DNA of 64,000 bases from positions 1 through 64,000 of the forward strand of contig JAPLQE010000046.1 of the NCBI GenBank assembly GCA_026399835.1, read 5' to 3'. This document shows, one piece after another, positions 35,188-45,849 of the stretch (positions are counted from its first letter, which is position 1; each line of letters starts with the position of its first letter). Below the pieces are notes generated by a model that was not told where the DNA came from, did not search any database, and saw only the letters and a program-made list of their open reading frames with translations. The position numbers and the translations under genes were made by a program. The stretch comes from Burkholderiales bacterium (GTDB lineage: Bacteria; Pseudomonadota; Gammaproteobacteria; Burkholderiales; Burkholderiaceae_E).

Positions 35188-37140
35188 TCAATTGCGTGCC
35201 GCCTGTGCCGGGGTGAGCGGCTCGGGCTCGATGTTCTCGGGCACGTCGCGCATCTCCGAGTCGTCGATCTCGGGGCGGACCGGGAACGGCTTGGCCGTGT
35301 CCTTGGGCAGCTTGCCGAGCAGCACGTAGTCGAACACCTTGCGGGCGATCGGCGCCGCGGCCTGCGCGCCGAAGCCGCCGTTCTCGACGATCAGCGCGAG
35401 TGCGACCTTCGGATCGTCGGCCGGCGCGAACGCCATGAACAGCGAGTGGTCGCGGTAGCGCTCGGCGATCTTCTTGGCGTCGTACTTCTCGCCCTGCTTG
35501 ATGCCGATCACCTGGGCGGTGCCGGTCTTCCCGGCGGCGACGTACTCGGCGCCGGCGAAGGCGATGCGGCCGGTGCCGACCTTGTTCACCTCGATCATGC
35601 CCTGCTTGACCAGCGCGAGGTACTCGGGCTTGAGCGCGATGCGGGAGCTCTCGACCGGGATGGTGAGCGCCTTGCTGCCGTCGCGCGGGTCGGTGACCGA
35701 CTTGACCACGTGCGGGCGCATCACGGTGCCGCCGGCGGCCAGCGTCGCGGTCGCATGCGCGAGCTGCAGGATGGTGAACGAGTTGTAGCCCTGGCCGATG
35801 CCGATCGACGGCGTCTCGCCCGGCAGCCACTTCTGCTTGTAGCGCTTCATCTTCCAGGCCGAGGACGGCAGGATGCCCGACACCTCGTTCTGGATGTCGA
35901 TGCCGGTGATCTGGCCGAAGCCCCAGGGCTTCATGAAGTCGTGGATCTTGTCCACGCCCATGTCGTAGGCCGCGCTGTAGTAGTAGGTGTCCGACGAGAC
36001 GATGATCGACTTCTTCAGGTCGACCGAGCCGTTGCCGCCGGGCTTGGAGTCGCGGAACCGGTGGCCGCCGAGCAGGAAGTAGCCGGGGTCGCTGATCGTC
36101 GCGCCCGCCGTCCGCGTGCCGGACTCGAGCACCGCCAGCGCCATGAACGGCTTGTAGGTCGAGCCGGGCGGGTAGGTGCCGCGCAGCGGGCGGTTCAGCA
36201 GCGGCTTGTCCTGGTCGTCGTTGAGCTCCTTCCAGGTGACCGGGTCGATGCCGTCGATGAAGAGGTTCGGGTCGTAGGTGGGCTTGGAGACGAAGGCGAG
36301 CACGTCGCCGGTGGCCGGCTCGATCGCGACCAGCGCGCCCTTGCGCTCGCCGTACCATTCCTCGACGAGCTTCTGCAGCCGCACGTCGATCGACAGGATC
36401 AGGTTCTTGCCGGGGGTGGCCGGATTGCGCGACAGCGAGCGCACCGCCCGGCCGCCGGCCGACACCTCGACCTCGTCGAAGCCGGTCTCGCCGTGCAGCA
36501 TCGCCTCGTAGCTGAGCTCGACGCCGACCTTGCCGATGTGCGTGGAGCCGGCGTAGAGCGAGCCGTTGCCGCTGTCGTCGATCTTGCGCTTCTCGTCGGG
36601 CGAGATGCGGCCGATGAAGCCGATCACGTGCGAGGCGGTCTCGCCGAGCGGGTAGTTGCGGAACAGCCGGGCCTTCACGTCGACGCCCTCGAATCGGTAC
36701 CGGTTCGCGGCGATCTTGGCGACTTCCTCGTCGGTCAGCCGCGTCTTGAGCGGCAGCCATTCGGAGTTCTTGGTGTCGTCGTACAGGCGCTTGAAGCGGC
36801 GGCGCTCGCGCGGGCCGATGTCGATGACCTGCGCGAGCTCGTCGATGGTCTTCTCGATGTTGGCGATCTGGCGCGGTGCGAGCTCGAGCGTGTAGGCCGA
36901 CACGTTCTCGGCGAGCAGCACCCCGTTGCGGTCGTAGATCAGGCCGCGCGCCGGCGGCACCGGCACCACCGCGATCCGGTTGTCCTCGGCCTGCGCGTGG
37001 AACTCGGCATGGCGGTAGACCTGCAGCCAGACGAAGCGCGCGACCAGCGCGCCGAACAGCACGGTCACGAACATGATCGCGAACACGAGCCGCCATCGCA
37101 GGCGTGCGATCTCGGCTTCGGCGTTGCGGACCTCGACCAT
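35188..37140 (-). CDS. mrdA: Peptidoglycan transpeptidase PBP2
   Basis: A 650-residue class B penicillin-binding protein. One N-terminal anchor helix (LVFAIMFVTVLFGALVARFV) is followed by the PBP dimerisation domain starting at RGLIYDRNGVLLAENV. The transpeptidase domain carries the SxxK motif in PGSTYKPFMAL, SxN in SSDTYYYSAAYDMG, and KTG in AAGKTGTAQVIG. It crosslinks lateral-wall peptidoglycan during elongation. Its ATG overlaps the mreD stop by one base (TGATG). Longer in-frame extensions read through mreD and were rejected. Confidence 0.95.
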   Translation of the reverse strand: MVEVRNAEAEIARLRWRLVFAIMFVTVLFGALVARFVWLQVYRHAEFHAQAEDNRIAVVPVPPARGLIYDRNGVLLAENVSAYTLELAPRQIANIEKTIDELAQVIDIGPRERRRFKRLYDDTKNSEWLPLKTRLTDEEVAKIAANRYRFEGVDVKARLFRNYPLGETASHVIGFIGRISPDEKRKIDDSGNGSLYAGSTHIGKVGVELSYEAMLHGETGFDEVEVSAGGRAVRSLSRNPATPGKNLILSIDVRLQKLVEEWYGERKGALVAIEPATGDVLAFVSKPTYDPNLFIDGIDPVTWKELNDDQDKPLLNRPLRGTYPPGSTYKPFMALAVLESGTRTAGATISDPGYFLLGGHRFRDSKPGGNGSVDLKKSIIVSSDTYYYSAAYDMGVDKIHDFMKPWGFGQITGIDIQNEVSGILPSSAWKMKRYKQKWLPGETPSIGIGQGYNSFTILQLAHATATLAAGGTVMRPHVVKSVTDPRDGSKALTIPVESSRIALKPEYLALVKQGMIEVNKVGTGRIAFAGAEYVAAGKTGTAQVIGIKQGEKYDAKKIAERYRDHSLFMAFAPADDPKVALALIVENGGFGAQAAAPIARKVFDYVLLGKLPKDTAKPFPVRPEIDDSEMRDVPENIEPEPLTPAQAARN

Positions 37141-37655
37141 CAGATCGGCCGGTTGTCGTCGCGGTCGACGGCGCTGCGCTGCGGGGCGAGCAGCAGCACC
37201 TCGGCCAGCGGCCACAGCAGCGTCGACGACAGGCTCTGAAGGAAGTAGCCGATGCCGGGGAACGGCCCGCCCACGGCCATGCGCACCGCGATCACCACCA
37301 GCTGCGCGAGCAGGAACAGCGGCAGCACGTGCAGCATCTGGCCGCCCAAGCGGAACCACGGCACGCGCCGGTGCATCGACATCGCGCCGTACGACAGCAG
37401 GCTGTAGGCGAGCGCGCGCTCGCCGAACAGCGCCGAGGCGTGTACGTCCATCAGCAGGCCGACCAGGAAGGCGATGCCGATGCCGACCTTGCGCGGCTGA
37501 TGGATGTTCCAGAACACCAGCACGATCGCGAGGAAGTCGGGCACGCCATAGGTGCGGCCCCACGGCAGGATGTTGAGCACGAACGCGACCAGGATCGTGA
37601 ACGCGATGAAGGCCCGGCTCGCCGGCAGCAACAGGTATTCGGGGCGCATCTGCAT
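37140..37655 (-). CDS. mreD: Rod-shape-determining membrane protein MreD
   Basis: A 171-residue membrane protein with about five hydrophobic segments and the MreD pattern FWNIHQPRKVGIGIAFLVGLLMDV in the second and third helices. It links MreC to RodA/PBP2 in the elongasome. It sits 16 bp after mreC and is coupled to mrdA. Length is normal for betaproteobacterial MreD. Confidence 0.93.
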   Translation of the reverse strand: MQMRPEYLLLPASRAFIAFTILVAFVLNILPWGRTYGVPDFLAIVLVFWNIHQPRKVGIGIAFLVGLLMDVHASALFGERALAYSLLSYGAMSMHRRVPWFRLGGQMLHVLPLFLLAQLVVIAVRMAVGGPFPGIGYFLQSLSSTLLWPLAEVLLLAPQRSAVDRDDNRPI

Positions 37656-37671
37656 GGAACGGGTCCTCGGC

Positions 37672-38580
37672 TCAGTCGCGCTTGACGATGCGCTTGCCGC
37701 GCGCGTCGACGCTCGCCTCGGGGGCGGCGGGCACCGGCGGCAGGCCGGTCCGGTCGACCAGCAGCACCAGCAGCATCCGGCTCTGGTCGACGCCGGCGAT
37801 CGGGTCGACGAGCACGCGGGCGAAGTTGCCGGTGCGCCCGCGATCCACCGACACGATGCGCCCGACCGGCAGCCCGGCCGGATACAGGCTGTCGAGTCCG
37901 GAGGTGACGACCACGTCGCCTTCCTTCAGGTCGGCGTTGACCGACATGAAGCGCAGCTCCATGCGGCCGGGCTCGGCGCCGCCGAAGGCGATGGCGCGCA
38001 TGCCGCTGCGCTGCACCTGCACCGGGATCGTCATGTTGCGGTCGGTGATCAGCGTGAGCTCGGCGGACAGCGGGAAGACGCGCGTGATCTGCCCGACGAC
38101 GCCGTTCGCGTCGACCACCGGCTGGCCGCTCGCCACGCCCTGCTGCAGGCCCTTGTCGAGCACCAGCTTGCGGGTGAACGGGTCGCGGGTGTCGTAGAGC
38201 ACCTCGGCCACCACGCTCCGGACCGCGCTGCGGTCGCGCGCGCCGGTCAGCTCGCGCAGCTGGCGGTTCTCCTGGGCGAGCTGCTCGACCTGCAGCAGCA
38301 TCCGGGCGTTGGCGGTCTCGATGCGGCGCAGCTCGGCGTTCTCGGCGCGGAGCCGGTGGACCTCGCCGAAGTAGTCCGACGACAGCGAGAACGCATCGCG
38401 GGGCACCAGCAGCGTGCGCTGCAGCGGGTACAGCACCGTGCCGATGCCCTGACGCATGGCGTTGAGCATGCCCGTCCGAGAGTCGATCACCAGCAGCGCG
38501 ATGCCGAGCAGCGCGAAGAAGACGAGGCGGGCGTTGGCGGACGGGCCCTGCTTGAAGAACGGCGGCGGGCTGCGGTCCAT
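37672..38580 (-). CDS. mreC: Rod-shape-determining protein MreC
   Basis: A 302-residue periplasmic protein anchored by one helix (ARLVFFALLGIALLVID). A coiled coil (about residues 70-110, RLRAENAELRRIETANARM) precedes the beta-barrel domains with DPFTRKLVLDKG and VVTSGLDSLYPAGLPVGRI, both family signatures. MreC activates PBP2. Located 18 bp after mreB. Confidence 0.95.
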   Translation of the reverse strand: MDRSPPPFFKQGPSANARLVFFALLGIALLVIDSRTGMLNAMRQGIGTVLYPLQRTLLVPRDAFSLSSDYFGEVHRLRAENAELRRIETANARMLLQVEQLAQENRQLRELTGARDRSAVRSVVAEVLYDTRDPFTRKLVLDKGLQQGVASGQPVVDANGVVGQITRVFPLSAELTLITDRNMTIPVQVQRSGMRAIAFGGAEPGRMELRFMSVNADLKEGDVVVTSGLDSLYPAGLPVGRIVSVDRGRTGNFARVLVDPIAGVDQSRMLLVLLVDRTGLPPVPAAPEASVDARGKRIVKRD

Positions 38581-38598
38581 GACCCCGCTCTCAGGCGG

Positions 38599-39657
<1,059 letters not shown>

Positions 39658-39757
39658 TTATTGGAGTGGATGGGACTCTCGGGCCGGTATCCGAAGCGGT
39701 CGAGTCGGGTGCGATTCGATCCTGGATGGAGCCGGAATCTCCTCAGAAACGACACGA

Positions 39758-39772
39758 ATCATACCTTATAAT
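39758..39772. promoter_or_regulatory. Overlapping divergent -10 elements for mreB and gatC
   Basis: In an unusually AT-rich patch, a perfect TATAAT lies on the plus strand (39767-39772) and TATGAT on the minus strand (39758-39763). Neither has a good -35 hexamer. They would start the gatCAB transcript near 39779 and the mreBCD transcript near 39751. The plus-strand start point rules out the upstream ATG at 39726 as gatC initiator. Confidence 0.6.
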
Positions 39773-39806
39773 TCCTTCAGTTCACTACGAAAATCGGGGT
39801 TCTCCA

Positions 39807-40094
39807 CTGTCTCTAACAGCTGCCGACGTGGCGCGGATCGCAGAGCTCGCCCGTCTCGAACTCACCCCTGCAGAGGCCGACCGCAGCCTCGTGCAACTGA
39901 ATCGAGTCCTCGAGCTGATCGAGGCGCTCCAGGCCGTCGACACCGCCGGCGTGGCGCCGATGACCCACGCCGGCGACATGGTGTTGCGCCTGCGCCCGGA
40001 CGCCGTGACCGAACCCGATCGCCGAGACGACTACCAGCGGGTCGCGCCGGCGGTCGACCACGGCCTGTACCTCGTGCCGCGGGTGATCGAATGA
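39807..40094 (+). CDS. gatC: Asp/Glu-tRNA amidotransferase subunit C, probable CTG start
   Basis: A 95-residue GatC that wraps GatA and GatB in the amidotransferase making Gln-tRNA and Asn-tRNA. The sequence [19 protein letters not shown] aligns exactly with the usual MSLTxxDVxRIAxLARIEL start of related GatC proteins, and [12 protein letters not shown] and [12 protein letters not shown] are typical. No ATG, GTG or TTG exists at that place: the codon is CTG, with GGGG about 7 bp upstream. The nearest in-frame ATG (39726) precedes the predicted transcription start. The stop overlaps the gatA start (ATGA). Confidence 0.88.
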   Translation: MSLTAADVARIAELARLELTPAEADRSLVQLNRVLELIEALQAVDTAGVAPMTHAGDMVLRLRPDAVTEPDRRDDYQRVAPAVDHGLYLVPRVIE

Positions 40095-41590
40095 GCGCCT
40101 GGCACGAGCGGCCCCTCGCCGACCTGCGTCGCGCCCTCGACACCGGCGAGACCACCGCCGTCGCGCTCGCCGACCACTTCCTCGGCCGCATCGCGACCTC
40201 TACCCTGAACGCGTTCATCGACGTGCGCCCCGACGCGACGCTCGAAGCGGCCCGCTCGGCCGACGAGCGGCTCGCCCGTGGCGAGCGCGCACCGCTGCTG
40301 GGCGTGCCGATCGCCCACAAGGACGTCTTCGCGACACGCGGCTGGCGCTCCACCGCCGGCTCGCGGATGCTGGCGGACTACGTCAGCCCGTTCGACGCGA
40401 CGGTCGTCGAGCGGCTCGCGGCCGCCGGCGCGGTATGCCTCGGCAAGACCAACTGCGACGAGTTCGCGATGGGCTCGTCGAACGAGCACTCGTTCTTCGG
40501 CCCGGTCCGCAATCCCTGGGACCGCGCGGCCATCCCGGGCGGGTCCTCGGGCGGCTCGGCGGCGGCGGTGGCCGCGGGCCTCGCGCCGCTGGCCACCGGC
40601 ACCGACACCGGCGGCTCGGTGCGCCAGCCGGCGGCGATGTGCGGCATCACCGGCATCAAGCCCACCTACGGGCGGGTGTCGCGCTTCGGGATGATCGCGT
40701 ACGCCTCCAGCCTCGACCAGGCCGGCGCGTTCGGCGCGTCGGCCGCCGAGTGCGCCGCGCTGCTGGGCGCGATGTCGGGATTCGACCCGAGGGACTCGAC
40801 CAGCGTCGACCGGCCCGCCGACGACCACGCCGCCGGGCTCGCCGGCTCGCCGACGCCCGCCGGGCGGGGCGCCGCGCCCGGTCCGTCCACGCCGCTGGCC
40901 GGCCTGCGCGTGGGGGTGCCGCGCGAGTTCTTCGGCGAGGGTCTGGCGCCCGACGTCGAGGCCGCGGTGCGGTCCGCGCTCGCCACGCTCGAGTCGCTCG
41001 GCGCGGTGCTGCGCGAGGTCTCGCTGCCGCGTACCCGCCTCGCCATCCCCGCGTACTACGTGATCGCACCGGCCGAGGCCTCGAGCAACCTGTCGCGGTT
41101 CGACGGCGTGCGCTACGGCCACCGCGCCGCGAACCCCGCCGATCTGCGCGACCTGTACCGCCGCACCCGCGCCGAGGGCTTCGGCGAGGAGGTCCGGCGG
41201 CGGATCCTGGTCGGCACCTACGTGCTGTCGCACGGCTACTACGACGCCTACTACCTGCAGGCCCAGAAGCTGCGGCGCCTGATCGCCGAGGACTTCGCCG
41301 CGGTGTTCGGGCAGGTCGACGTGATCGCGGGCCCGGTGTCCCCGACGGTGGCCTGGGACCTGGGCGAGCGGGCCGACGATCCGGTGCGCGACTACCTGGC
41401 CGATGTCTACACGCTGGGCACCTCGCTCGCCGGCCTGCCCGGCCTGTCGATGCCGGCGGGCTTCGGCGATCGGGGTCGGCCGGTCGGCCTGCAGCTGATC
41501 GGCGACCGGTTCCAGGAGACGCGCCTGCTCGCGGTCGCGGACCGCTTCCAGCAGGCGACGGACTGGCACCGGCGGCGCCCGCCCGAATGA
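40091..41590 (+). CDS. gatA: Asp/Glu-tRNA amidotransferase subunit A
   Basis: A 499-residue amidase subunit that frees ammonia from glutamine for GatB. The amidase Ser-cisSer-Lys triad is visible: lysine in VPIAHKDVF, the glycine-serine stretch [16 protein letters not shown], and the nucleophile region [14 protein letters not shown]. The rest follows the GatA pattern, e.g. [20 protein letters not shown] slightly longer Gly/Pro-rich loop is present around residue 255. Coupled to gatC upstream and to a lipoprotein gene downstream. Confidence 0.96.
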   Translation: MSAWHERPLADLRRALDTGETTAVALADHFLGRIATSTLNAFIDVRPDATLEAARSADERLARGERAPLLGVPIAHKDVFATRGWRSTAGSRMLADYVSPFDATVVERLAAAGAVCLGKTNCDEFAMGSSNEHSFFGPVRNPWDRAAIPGGSSGGSAAAVAAGLAPLATGTDTGGSVRQPAAMCGITGIKPTYGRVSRFGMIAYASSLDQAGAFGASAAECAALLGAMSGFDPRDSTSVDRPADDHAAGLAGSPTPAGRGAAPGPSTPLAGLRVGVPREFFGEGLAPDVEAAVRSALATLESLGAVLREVSLPRTRLAIPAYYVIAPAEASSNLSRFDGVRYGHRAANPADLRDLYRRTRAEGFGEEVRRRILVGTYVLSHGYYDAYYLQAQKLRRLIAEDFAAVFGQVDVIAGPVSPTVAWDLGERADDPVRDYLADVYTLGTSLAGLPGLSMPAGFGDRGRPVGLQLIGDRFQETRLLAVADRFQQATDWHRRRPPE

Positions 41591-42087
41591 CACCGGCGGC
41601 GCGGCGCCCGGGGGCGGACCGCAGGCGACGTCCGTCCGTCGTCGCACCCGCCGTGATCGCGGCGCTCTCGGCCGTGCTGGCGGTGGCCGGCTGCGCGAGC
41701 GGCGGCGGCGGCGCGAGGCCCGCGCCGATCGCGGACCGGGCGATCGACCTTGCGGGCCGGTGCGCCCAGACCGAGGAGGACGGCTTCCGGGAGGACGCCA
41801 GCCTGGTGGTGCGCGCCAACCGGGTCGAGGCGCTGCGCTGGGAGCTGTGGGTCGGCAGGCGCGGAAGTTGCCGGTTCGAGCTCGCCGAGTTCACCCAGGT
41901 GCGCAGCCGCCCGTCGATCGAGCTGGCCGCGCGCGACGGCAGCGCCTGCAGGCTGATGGTCTGGCAGGAGCCGAGGCGCGTGACGCTGGCCCATGCCGGC
42001 TGCGAGGCCCGCTGCACCGCGGGCATCTACGACGAGGCGTGGCCGGTGATGTTCGAGCCGCGCGACGGCAGCTGTGCCACGAGATGA
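41587..42087 (+). CDS. Predicted lipoprotein inserted between gatA and gatB
   Basis: A 166-residue protein of unknown function. An Arg-rich N-terminus and a hydrophobic stretch lead to the lipobox VAGC, with the lipidated cysteine at residue 36. The mature part has five further cysteines (for example [29 protein letters not shown]) that could form disulfides in the periplasm. No catalytic motif is recognised. Its ATG overlaps the gatA stop (ATGA) and gatB follows 10 bp after its stop, so it is translated from the gat operon. Confidence 0.75.
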   Translation: MTPAARRPGADRRRRPSVVAPAVIAALSAVLAVAGCASGGGGARPAPIADRAIDLAGRCAQTEEDGFREDASLVVRANRVEALRWELWVGRRGSCRFELAEFTQVRSRPSIELAARDGSACRLMVWQEPRRVTLAHAGCEARCTAGIYDEAWPVMFEPRDGSCATR

Positions 42088-42097
42088 AGAGGATGCG

Positions 42098-43591
42098 ATG
42101 ACAGCTTGGGAAGTCGTGATCGGGCTGGAGACGCACGTCCAGCTCGCCACCCGCTCGAAGATCTTCTCGGGCGCGTCGACCGCGTTCGGTGCGCCGCCGA
42201 ACACGCAGGCCGGCCCGGTGGACCTGGCGCTGCCCGGCGTGCTGCCGGTGTTCAATGCCGCCGCGCTCGACTGCGCGGTGAAGTTCGGCCTGGCGGTCGG
42301 CGCGCAGATCGCGCCGCGCTCGGTGTTCGCGCGCAAGAACTACTTCTATCCGGACCTGCCCAAGGGCTACCAGATCAGCCAGTACGAGATCCCGGTGGTG
42401 CAGGGCGGATCGCTGCCGATCGTCTGGGAGCAGGGCGGCGAGCCGCGCGAGCGCGTCGTGCGACTGACCCGCGCGCACCTCGAGGAGGATGCCGGCAAGT
42501 CGCTGCACGAGGACGCCATGCGCGCGCTCGGCGGCGCCGCGCTCGCCGGCATGTCGGGCATCGACCTGAACCGCGCGGGCACGCCGCTGCTCGAGATCGT
42601 CACCGAGCCCGACATGCGCTCCTCGACCGAGGCGGTGGCCTACGCACGCGCGCTGCACGGCCTGGTGACCTGGCTCGGCATCTGCGACGGCAACATGCAG
42701 GAAGGCTCGTTCCGCTGCGACGCGAACGTCTCGGTGCGCCCGGTCGGGCAGGCCGAGTTCGGCACGCGCTGCGAGATCAAGAACCTCAACTCGTTCCGCT
42801 TCATGCAGCAGGCGATCGAGTACGAGGTGCGCCGGCAGGTCGAGCTGATCGAGGACGGCGGGCGCGTCGTGCAGGAGACGCGCCTCTACGATCCCGACCG
42901 CGACGAGACCCGCTCGATGCGCTCCAAGGAGGATGCGCACGACTACCGCTACTTCCCCGATCCGGACCTGCCGCCGCTGGTGGTCGAGCCGGCGCTCGTC
43001 GAGCGCATCCGCGCGGGGCTGCCCGAGCTGCCCGGCGCCATGCGCGAGCGGCTGCAGCGCGACCTCGGCCTGTCGGCGTACGACGCGGTGACGCTGACCT
43101 CGAGCCGGGCGGTCGCCGGCTACTTCGAGGACACGGTCGCGGCGCTCCCGGACGCGGCCGCGCAGGCCAAGCTCGCCGCGAACTGGACGATGGGCGAGGT
43201 GGCCGCGCGCCTGAACCGCGAGGGCCTGGAGATCGGCGCCTGCCCGGTCTCGCCGGTGCAGCTCGCCGCGCTGATCGGGCGCATCGCCGACGGCACGGTC
43301 TCCGGCAAGATCGCCCGCGAGGTGTTCGCGGTGATCTGGGACGAGCGGCGCACCGAGCCGGATGCGGCCGACCGTGTGATCGAGGCGAAGGGCCTGAAGC
43401 AGATCAGCGACACCGGCGCGCTCGAGAAGATCGTCGCCGAGGTGCTCGCCGCGAATCCGAAGTCGGTCGAGGAGTTCCGCGCCGGCAAGGAGAAGGCCTT
43501 CAACGCGCTGGTCGGGCAGGCGATGAAGGCGACGAAGGGCAAGGCCAACCCGCAGCAGGTGAACGACCTGCTGCGCAGGAAGCTCGGCTGA
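42098..43591 (+). CDS. gatB: Asp/Glu-tRNA amidotransferase subunit B
   Basis: A 497-residue GatB, which phosphorylates the tRNA-bound glutamate or aspartate and amidates it. Signatures: [13 protein letters not shown] at the start, [15 protein letters not shown], the acidic [13 protein letters not shown], and the C-terminal tRNA-binding YqeY-like domain ending [10 protein letters not shown]. The start ATG has AGAGGA upstream. Normal family length. Confidence 0.97.
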   Translation: MTAWEVVIGLETHVQLATRSKIFSGASTAFGAPPNTQAGPVDLALPGVLPVFNAAALDCAVKFGLAVGAQIAPRSVFARKNYFYPDLPKGYQISQYEIPVVQGGSLPIVWEQGGEPRERVVRLTRAHLEEDAGKSLHEDAMRALGGAALAGMSGIDLNRAGTPLLEIVTEPDMRSSTEAVAYARALHGLVTWLGICDGNMQEGSFRCDANVSVRPVGQAEFGTRCEIKNLNSFRFMQQAIEYEVRRQVELIEDGGRVVQETRLYDPDRDETRSMRSKEDAHDYRYFPDPDLPPLVVEPALVERIRAGLPELPGAMRERLQRDLGLSAYDAVTLTSSRAVAGYFEDTVAALPDAAAQAKLAANWTMGEVAARLNREGLEIGACPVSPVQLAALIGRIADGTVSGKIAREVFAVIWDERRTEPDAADRVIEAKGLKQISDTGALEKIVAEVLAANPKSVEEFRAGKEKAFNALVGQAMKATKGKANPQQVNDLLRRKLG

Positions 43592-43601
43592 GGCGCCGGC
43601 G

Positions 43602-44066
43602 ATGCGCGTTCGCCGCCGTGGGCTGATGCTCGGTGCGGCCGCCGGCGCGCTGCTGGCGGCCTGCACCGCGCCGCTCCCGCTCGATGCCCCGCCGGTCTCG
43701 GAGCTGCCCGCGCCGGTGCCGGACTGGATCGCGCTGCGGGTCGGCGAGGCCGACGATGGGCGCCGCGTCGAGCTGCCGGTCGGCGACTCGATCGCGGTGG
43801 CCGTGCGCGTGCCTTCGGCCGCGGGCCTGGGCTGGATCGTGGTCGGTCAGCCGCCGGTGCTGGTGCAGACCGGCCGCTACAGCGCTCCGGTCTGGCCGCC
43901 GGGCGCGCCGGGCAGCGCCGCGCTGCCGACGCCGCTGTGGCAGGTGTTCGTCTTCGAGGCCCGTCGCGTCGGCGAGGGCGAGCTCGCGTTCGAGCTCGAC
44001 GGCGCCGCGGGTGCCTCCCGGGCGCGCCGTCTGGGCATCCGGGTGGCGGTGGTGCCGGCGCGCTGA
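43602..44066 (+). CDS. Predicted lipoprotein with chagasin-like (I42) domain
   Basis: A 154-residue protein. The lipobox LAAC places the lipidated cysteine at residue 21. The mature domain has the layout of proteinase-inhibitor I42/chagasin proteins: VELPVGDSIAVAVRVPSAAG followed by LGW, where the inhibitory NPTTGYxW loop would be, and PLWQVFVFEARRVGEGELAF, matching the VFxFxA strand and turn. The key NPTTG loop is not conserved, so protease inhibition is uncertain. It follows gatB by 10 bp and may share its transcript; a bidirectional hairpin follows. Confidence 0.6.
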   Translation: MRVRRRGLMLGAAAGALLAACTAPLPLDAPPVSELPAPVPDWIALRVGEADDGRRVELPVGDSIAVAVRVPSAAGLGWIVVGQPPVLVQTGRYSAPVWPPGAPGSAALPTPLWQVFVFEARRVGEGELAFELDGAAGASRARRLGIRVAVVPAR

Positions 44067-44125
44067 GCGGGCACGCTTCCCGGCCCGTGACGACACGGGG
44101 CGATCGGGCACGACGATTGCTGGCA

Positions 44126-44153
44126 CTCCGGTTCGAGCACCTCGACACCGGAG
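44126..44153. terminator. Bidirectional hairpin between convergent genes
   Basis: A 12-bp stem (CTCCGGTTCGAG and CTCGA-C-ACCGGAG, one bulged C, three-base loop) lies between the stops of the chagasin-like gene and pyrE. No T-run, but its place between convergent genes suits termination of both. Confidence 0.55.
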
Positions 44154-44194
44154 CAGCCGTGAGCAGACGTACCGACCCGGCGGGCCGCGCGGAT

Positions 44195-44881
44195 TCAGGT
44201 CCGGCCGGTGACGCCGTAGCGCGTGCGGTAGGCCGCGATCGCGTCGCGGTGCGCGCGGTGCGGCGCCGCATGCGCGTCGGCCGCATCGAGGAACCCGAGC
44301 AGGTCCTCGAGGGAGGCGATCGACAGCACCGGGATGCCGTAGAGCCGCGCGACCTCCTGGGTGGCCGAGGTCGCGGTGGGCGCGTCGGCGGTGCCGCCGC
44401 GCTCCTGGCGGTCGAGGGCGATCAGCACCGCGGCCGGCGTCGCGCCCTGCGCACGGATCAGTTCCACCGACTCGCGCACCGACGTGCCCGCCGAGATCAC
44501 GTCGTCGACGATGACCACGCGGCCCCTGAGCGGCGCGCCCACCAGCAGGCCGCCCTCGCCGTGGTCCTTCGCCTCCTTGCGGTTGAACGCGAAGGACACG
44601 TTGCGGCCCGCGGCCGCGAGCGCCACCGCGGTGCTCGAGGCGAGCGTGATGCCCTTGTAGGCCGGCCCGAAGAGCATGTCGAAGCCGCACTCGCCCTCGC
44701 GCTCGGCACGCAGCAGGCGCTGCGCGTAGAAGCCCGCGAGCGCGCCGAGCCGCTCGCCGTCGTCGAAGAGCCCGGCGTTGAAGAAGTAGGGCGACTCCCG
44801 GCCCGCCTTCGTGCGGAAGCTGCCGAATCGCAACACGCCGGCGCCCAGCGCGAAGCGGATAAACTGCTGACGCTCGTCCAT
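44195..44881 (-). CDS. pyrE: Orotate phosphoribosyltransferase
   Basis: A 228-residue enzyme that joins orotate and PRPP to make orotidine monophosphate in pyrimidine synthesis. The PRPP-binding motif is [17 protein letters not shown]-terminal [34 protein letters not shown] and [13 protein letters not shown] are strong PyrE signatures. The ATG at 44881 gives the common [12 protein letters not shown] start. It diverges from xthA with a 19-bp gap, so the two promoters must overlap or lie inside the neighbouring genes. Confidence 0.96.
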   Translation of the reverse strand: MDERQQFIRFALGAGVLRFGSFRTKAGRESPYFFNAGLFDDGERLGALAGFYAQRLLRAEREGECGFDMLFGPAYKGITLASSTAVALAAAGRNVSFAFNRKEAKDHGEGGLLVGAPLRGRVVIVDDVISAGTSVRESVELIRAQGATPAAVLIALDRQERGGTADAPTATSATQEVARLYGIPVLSIASLEDLLGFLDAADAHAAPHRAHRDAIAAYRTRYGVTGRT

Positions 44882-44900
44882 GGGCCGCGACTCTACCACC

Positions 44901-45677
44901 ATGCTCCGCATCGTCTCCCTGAACCTCAACGGCATCCGATCGGCCTGCCGCAAGGGCTTCCTCGACTGGATCGCGGCGCAGGATGCCGACGTGGTCTGCG
45001 TGCAGGAGGTCAAGGCGCACGACGCCGACCTCGACGACACGATGCGCGCGCTCGGGCCGGGCACCGGGCACTTCCATTTCGCGCAGCAGAAGGGCTACAG
45101 CGGCGTCGGCCTCTACGCCCGGCGCGCGCCGCGCTCGACCCGCATGGGGTTCGGCTGCGAGGAGTTCGACGCCGAGGGCCGCTACGTCGAGGCGGACTTC
45201 GGACCGTACACGGTGATCTCGGTCTACGTGCCCTCGGGCGCGTCCTCGCCCGAGCGGCTGGCCGCGAAGTTCCGCTTCATGGAGCGCTTCGAGCGTCACC
45301 TGATCGAGCTCCGCTCGAGCGGCCGCGAGGTGGTGCTCTGCGGCGACTGGAACGTCGCCCACAAGGAGATCGACCTGCGCAACTGGAAGAGCAACCGGAA
45401 GAACTCCGGCTTCCTTCCGGAGGAGCGCGCCTGGCTCACGCGTCTGTTCGACGATCACGGCTGGGTCGACGTCTTTCGCCGCCTCGACGAGGCGCCCGAG
45501 CGCTACACCTGGTGGAGCAACCGCGGCCAGTCCTGGGCGAAGAACGTGGGCTGGCGGCTGGATTACCAGATCGCGACCCCCGGCCTCGCCCAGTCGGCGA
45601 CGCGTGCCGAGATCTACACCGCGCAGCGTTTCTCCGACCACGCGCCGCTGACGATCGACTACTCGATCGCGGCCTGA
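44901..45677 (+). CDS. xthA: Exodeoxyribonuclease III
   Basis: A 258-residue endonuclease/exonuclease/phosphatase-fold enzyme that cuts at abasic sites during base-excision repair. Active-site pieces: [23 protein letters not shown] (metal-binding glutamate), [31 protein letters not shown] and [12 protein letters not shown] with the catalytic histidine. The ATG at 44901 is used; one 21 bp earlier overlaps pyrE's own start and adds a non-conserved extension. Confidence 0.94.
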   Translation: MLRIVSLNLNGIRSACRKGFLDWIAAQDADVVCVQEVKAHDADLDDTMRALGPGTGHFHFAQQKGYSGVGLYARRAPRSTRMGFGCEEFDAEGRYVEADFGPYTVISVYVPSGASSPERLAAKFRFMERFERHLIELRSSGREVVLCGDWNVAHKEIDLRNWKSNRKNSGFLPEERAWLTRLFDDHGWVDVFRRLDEAPERYTWWSNRGQSWAKNVGWRLDYQIATPGLAQSATRAEIYTAQRFSDHAPLTIDYSIAA

Positions 45678-45849
45678 GCGGGCCGCGAGCCGCCCGCGCA
45701 CGTTGCTCCGTCGCCCCGGGGCCGGGGCCCGGCCGACGCTCGTCCCCCCGATTCCCGCGTTCGTCGGGCAGGACCGCCCCAAACGGCCGCCGCCGCCCGG
45801 CGCGCGCTTACTCTGCGCCGACCCCATTTGCACTTTGGCGGAGATTCAC

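Noticed and set aside
39666-39806. gatC starting at an upstream GTG/ATG (39666 or 39726)
   Set aside because: The extra residues are not conserved and lie upstream of the TATAAT element.
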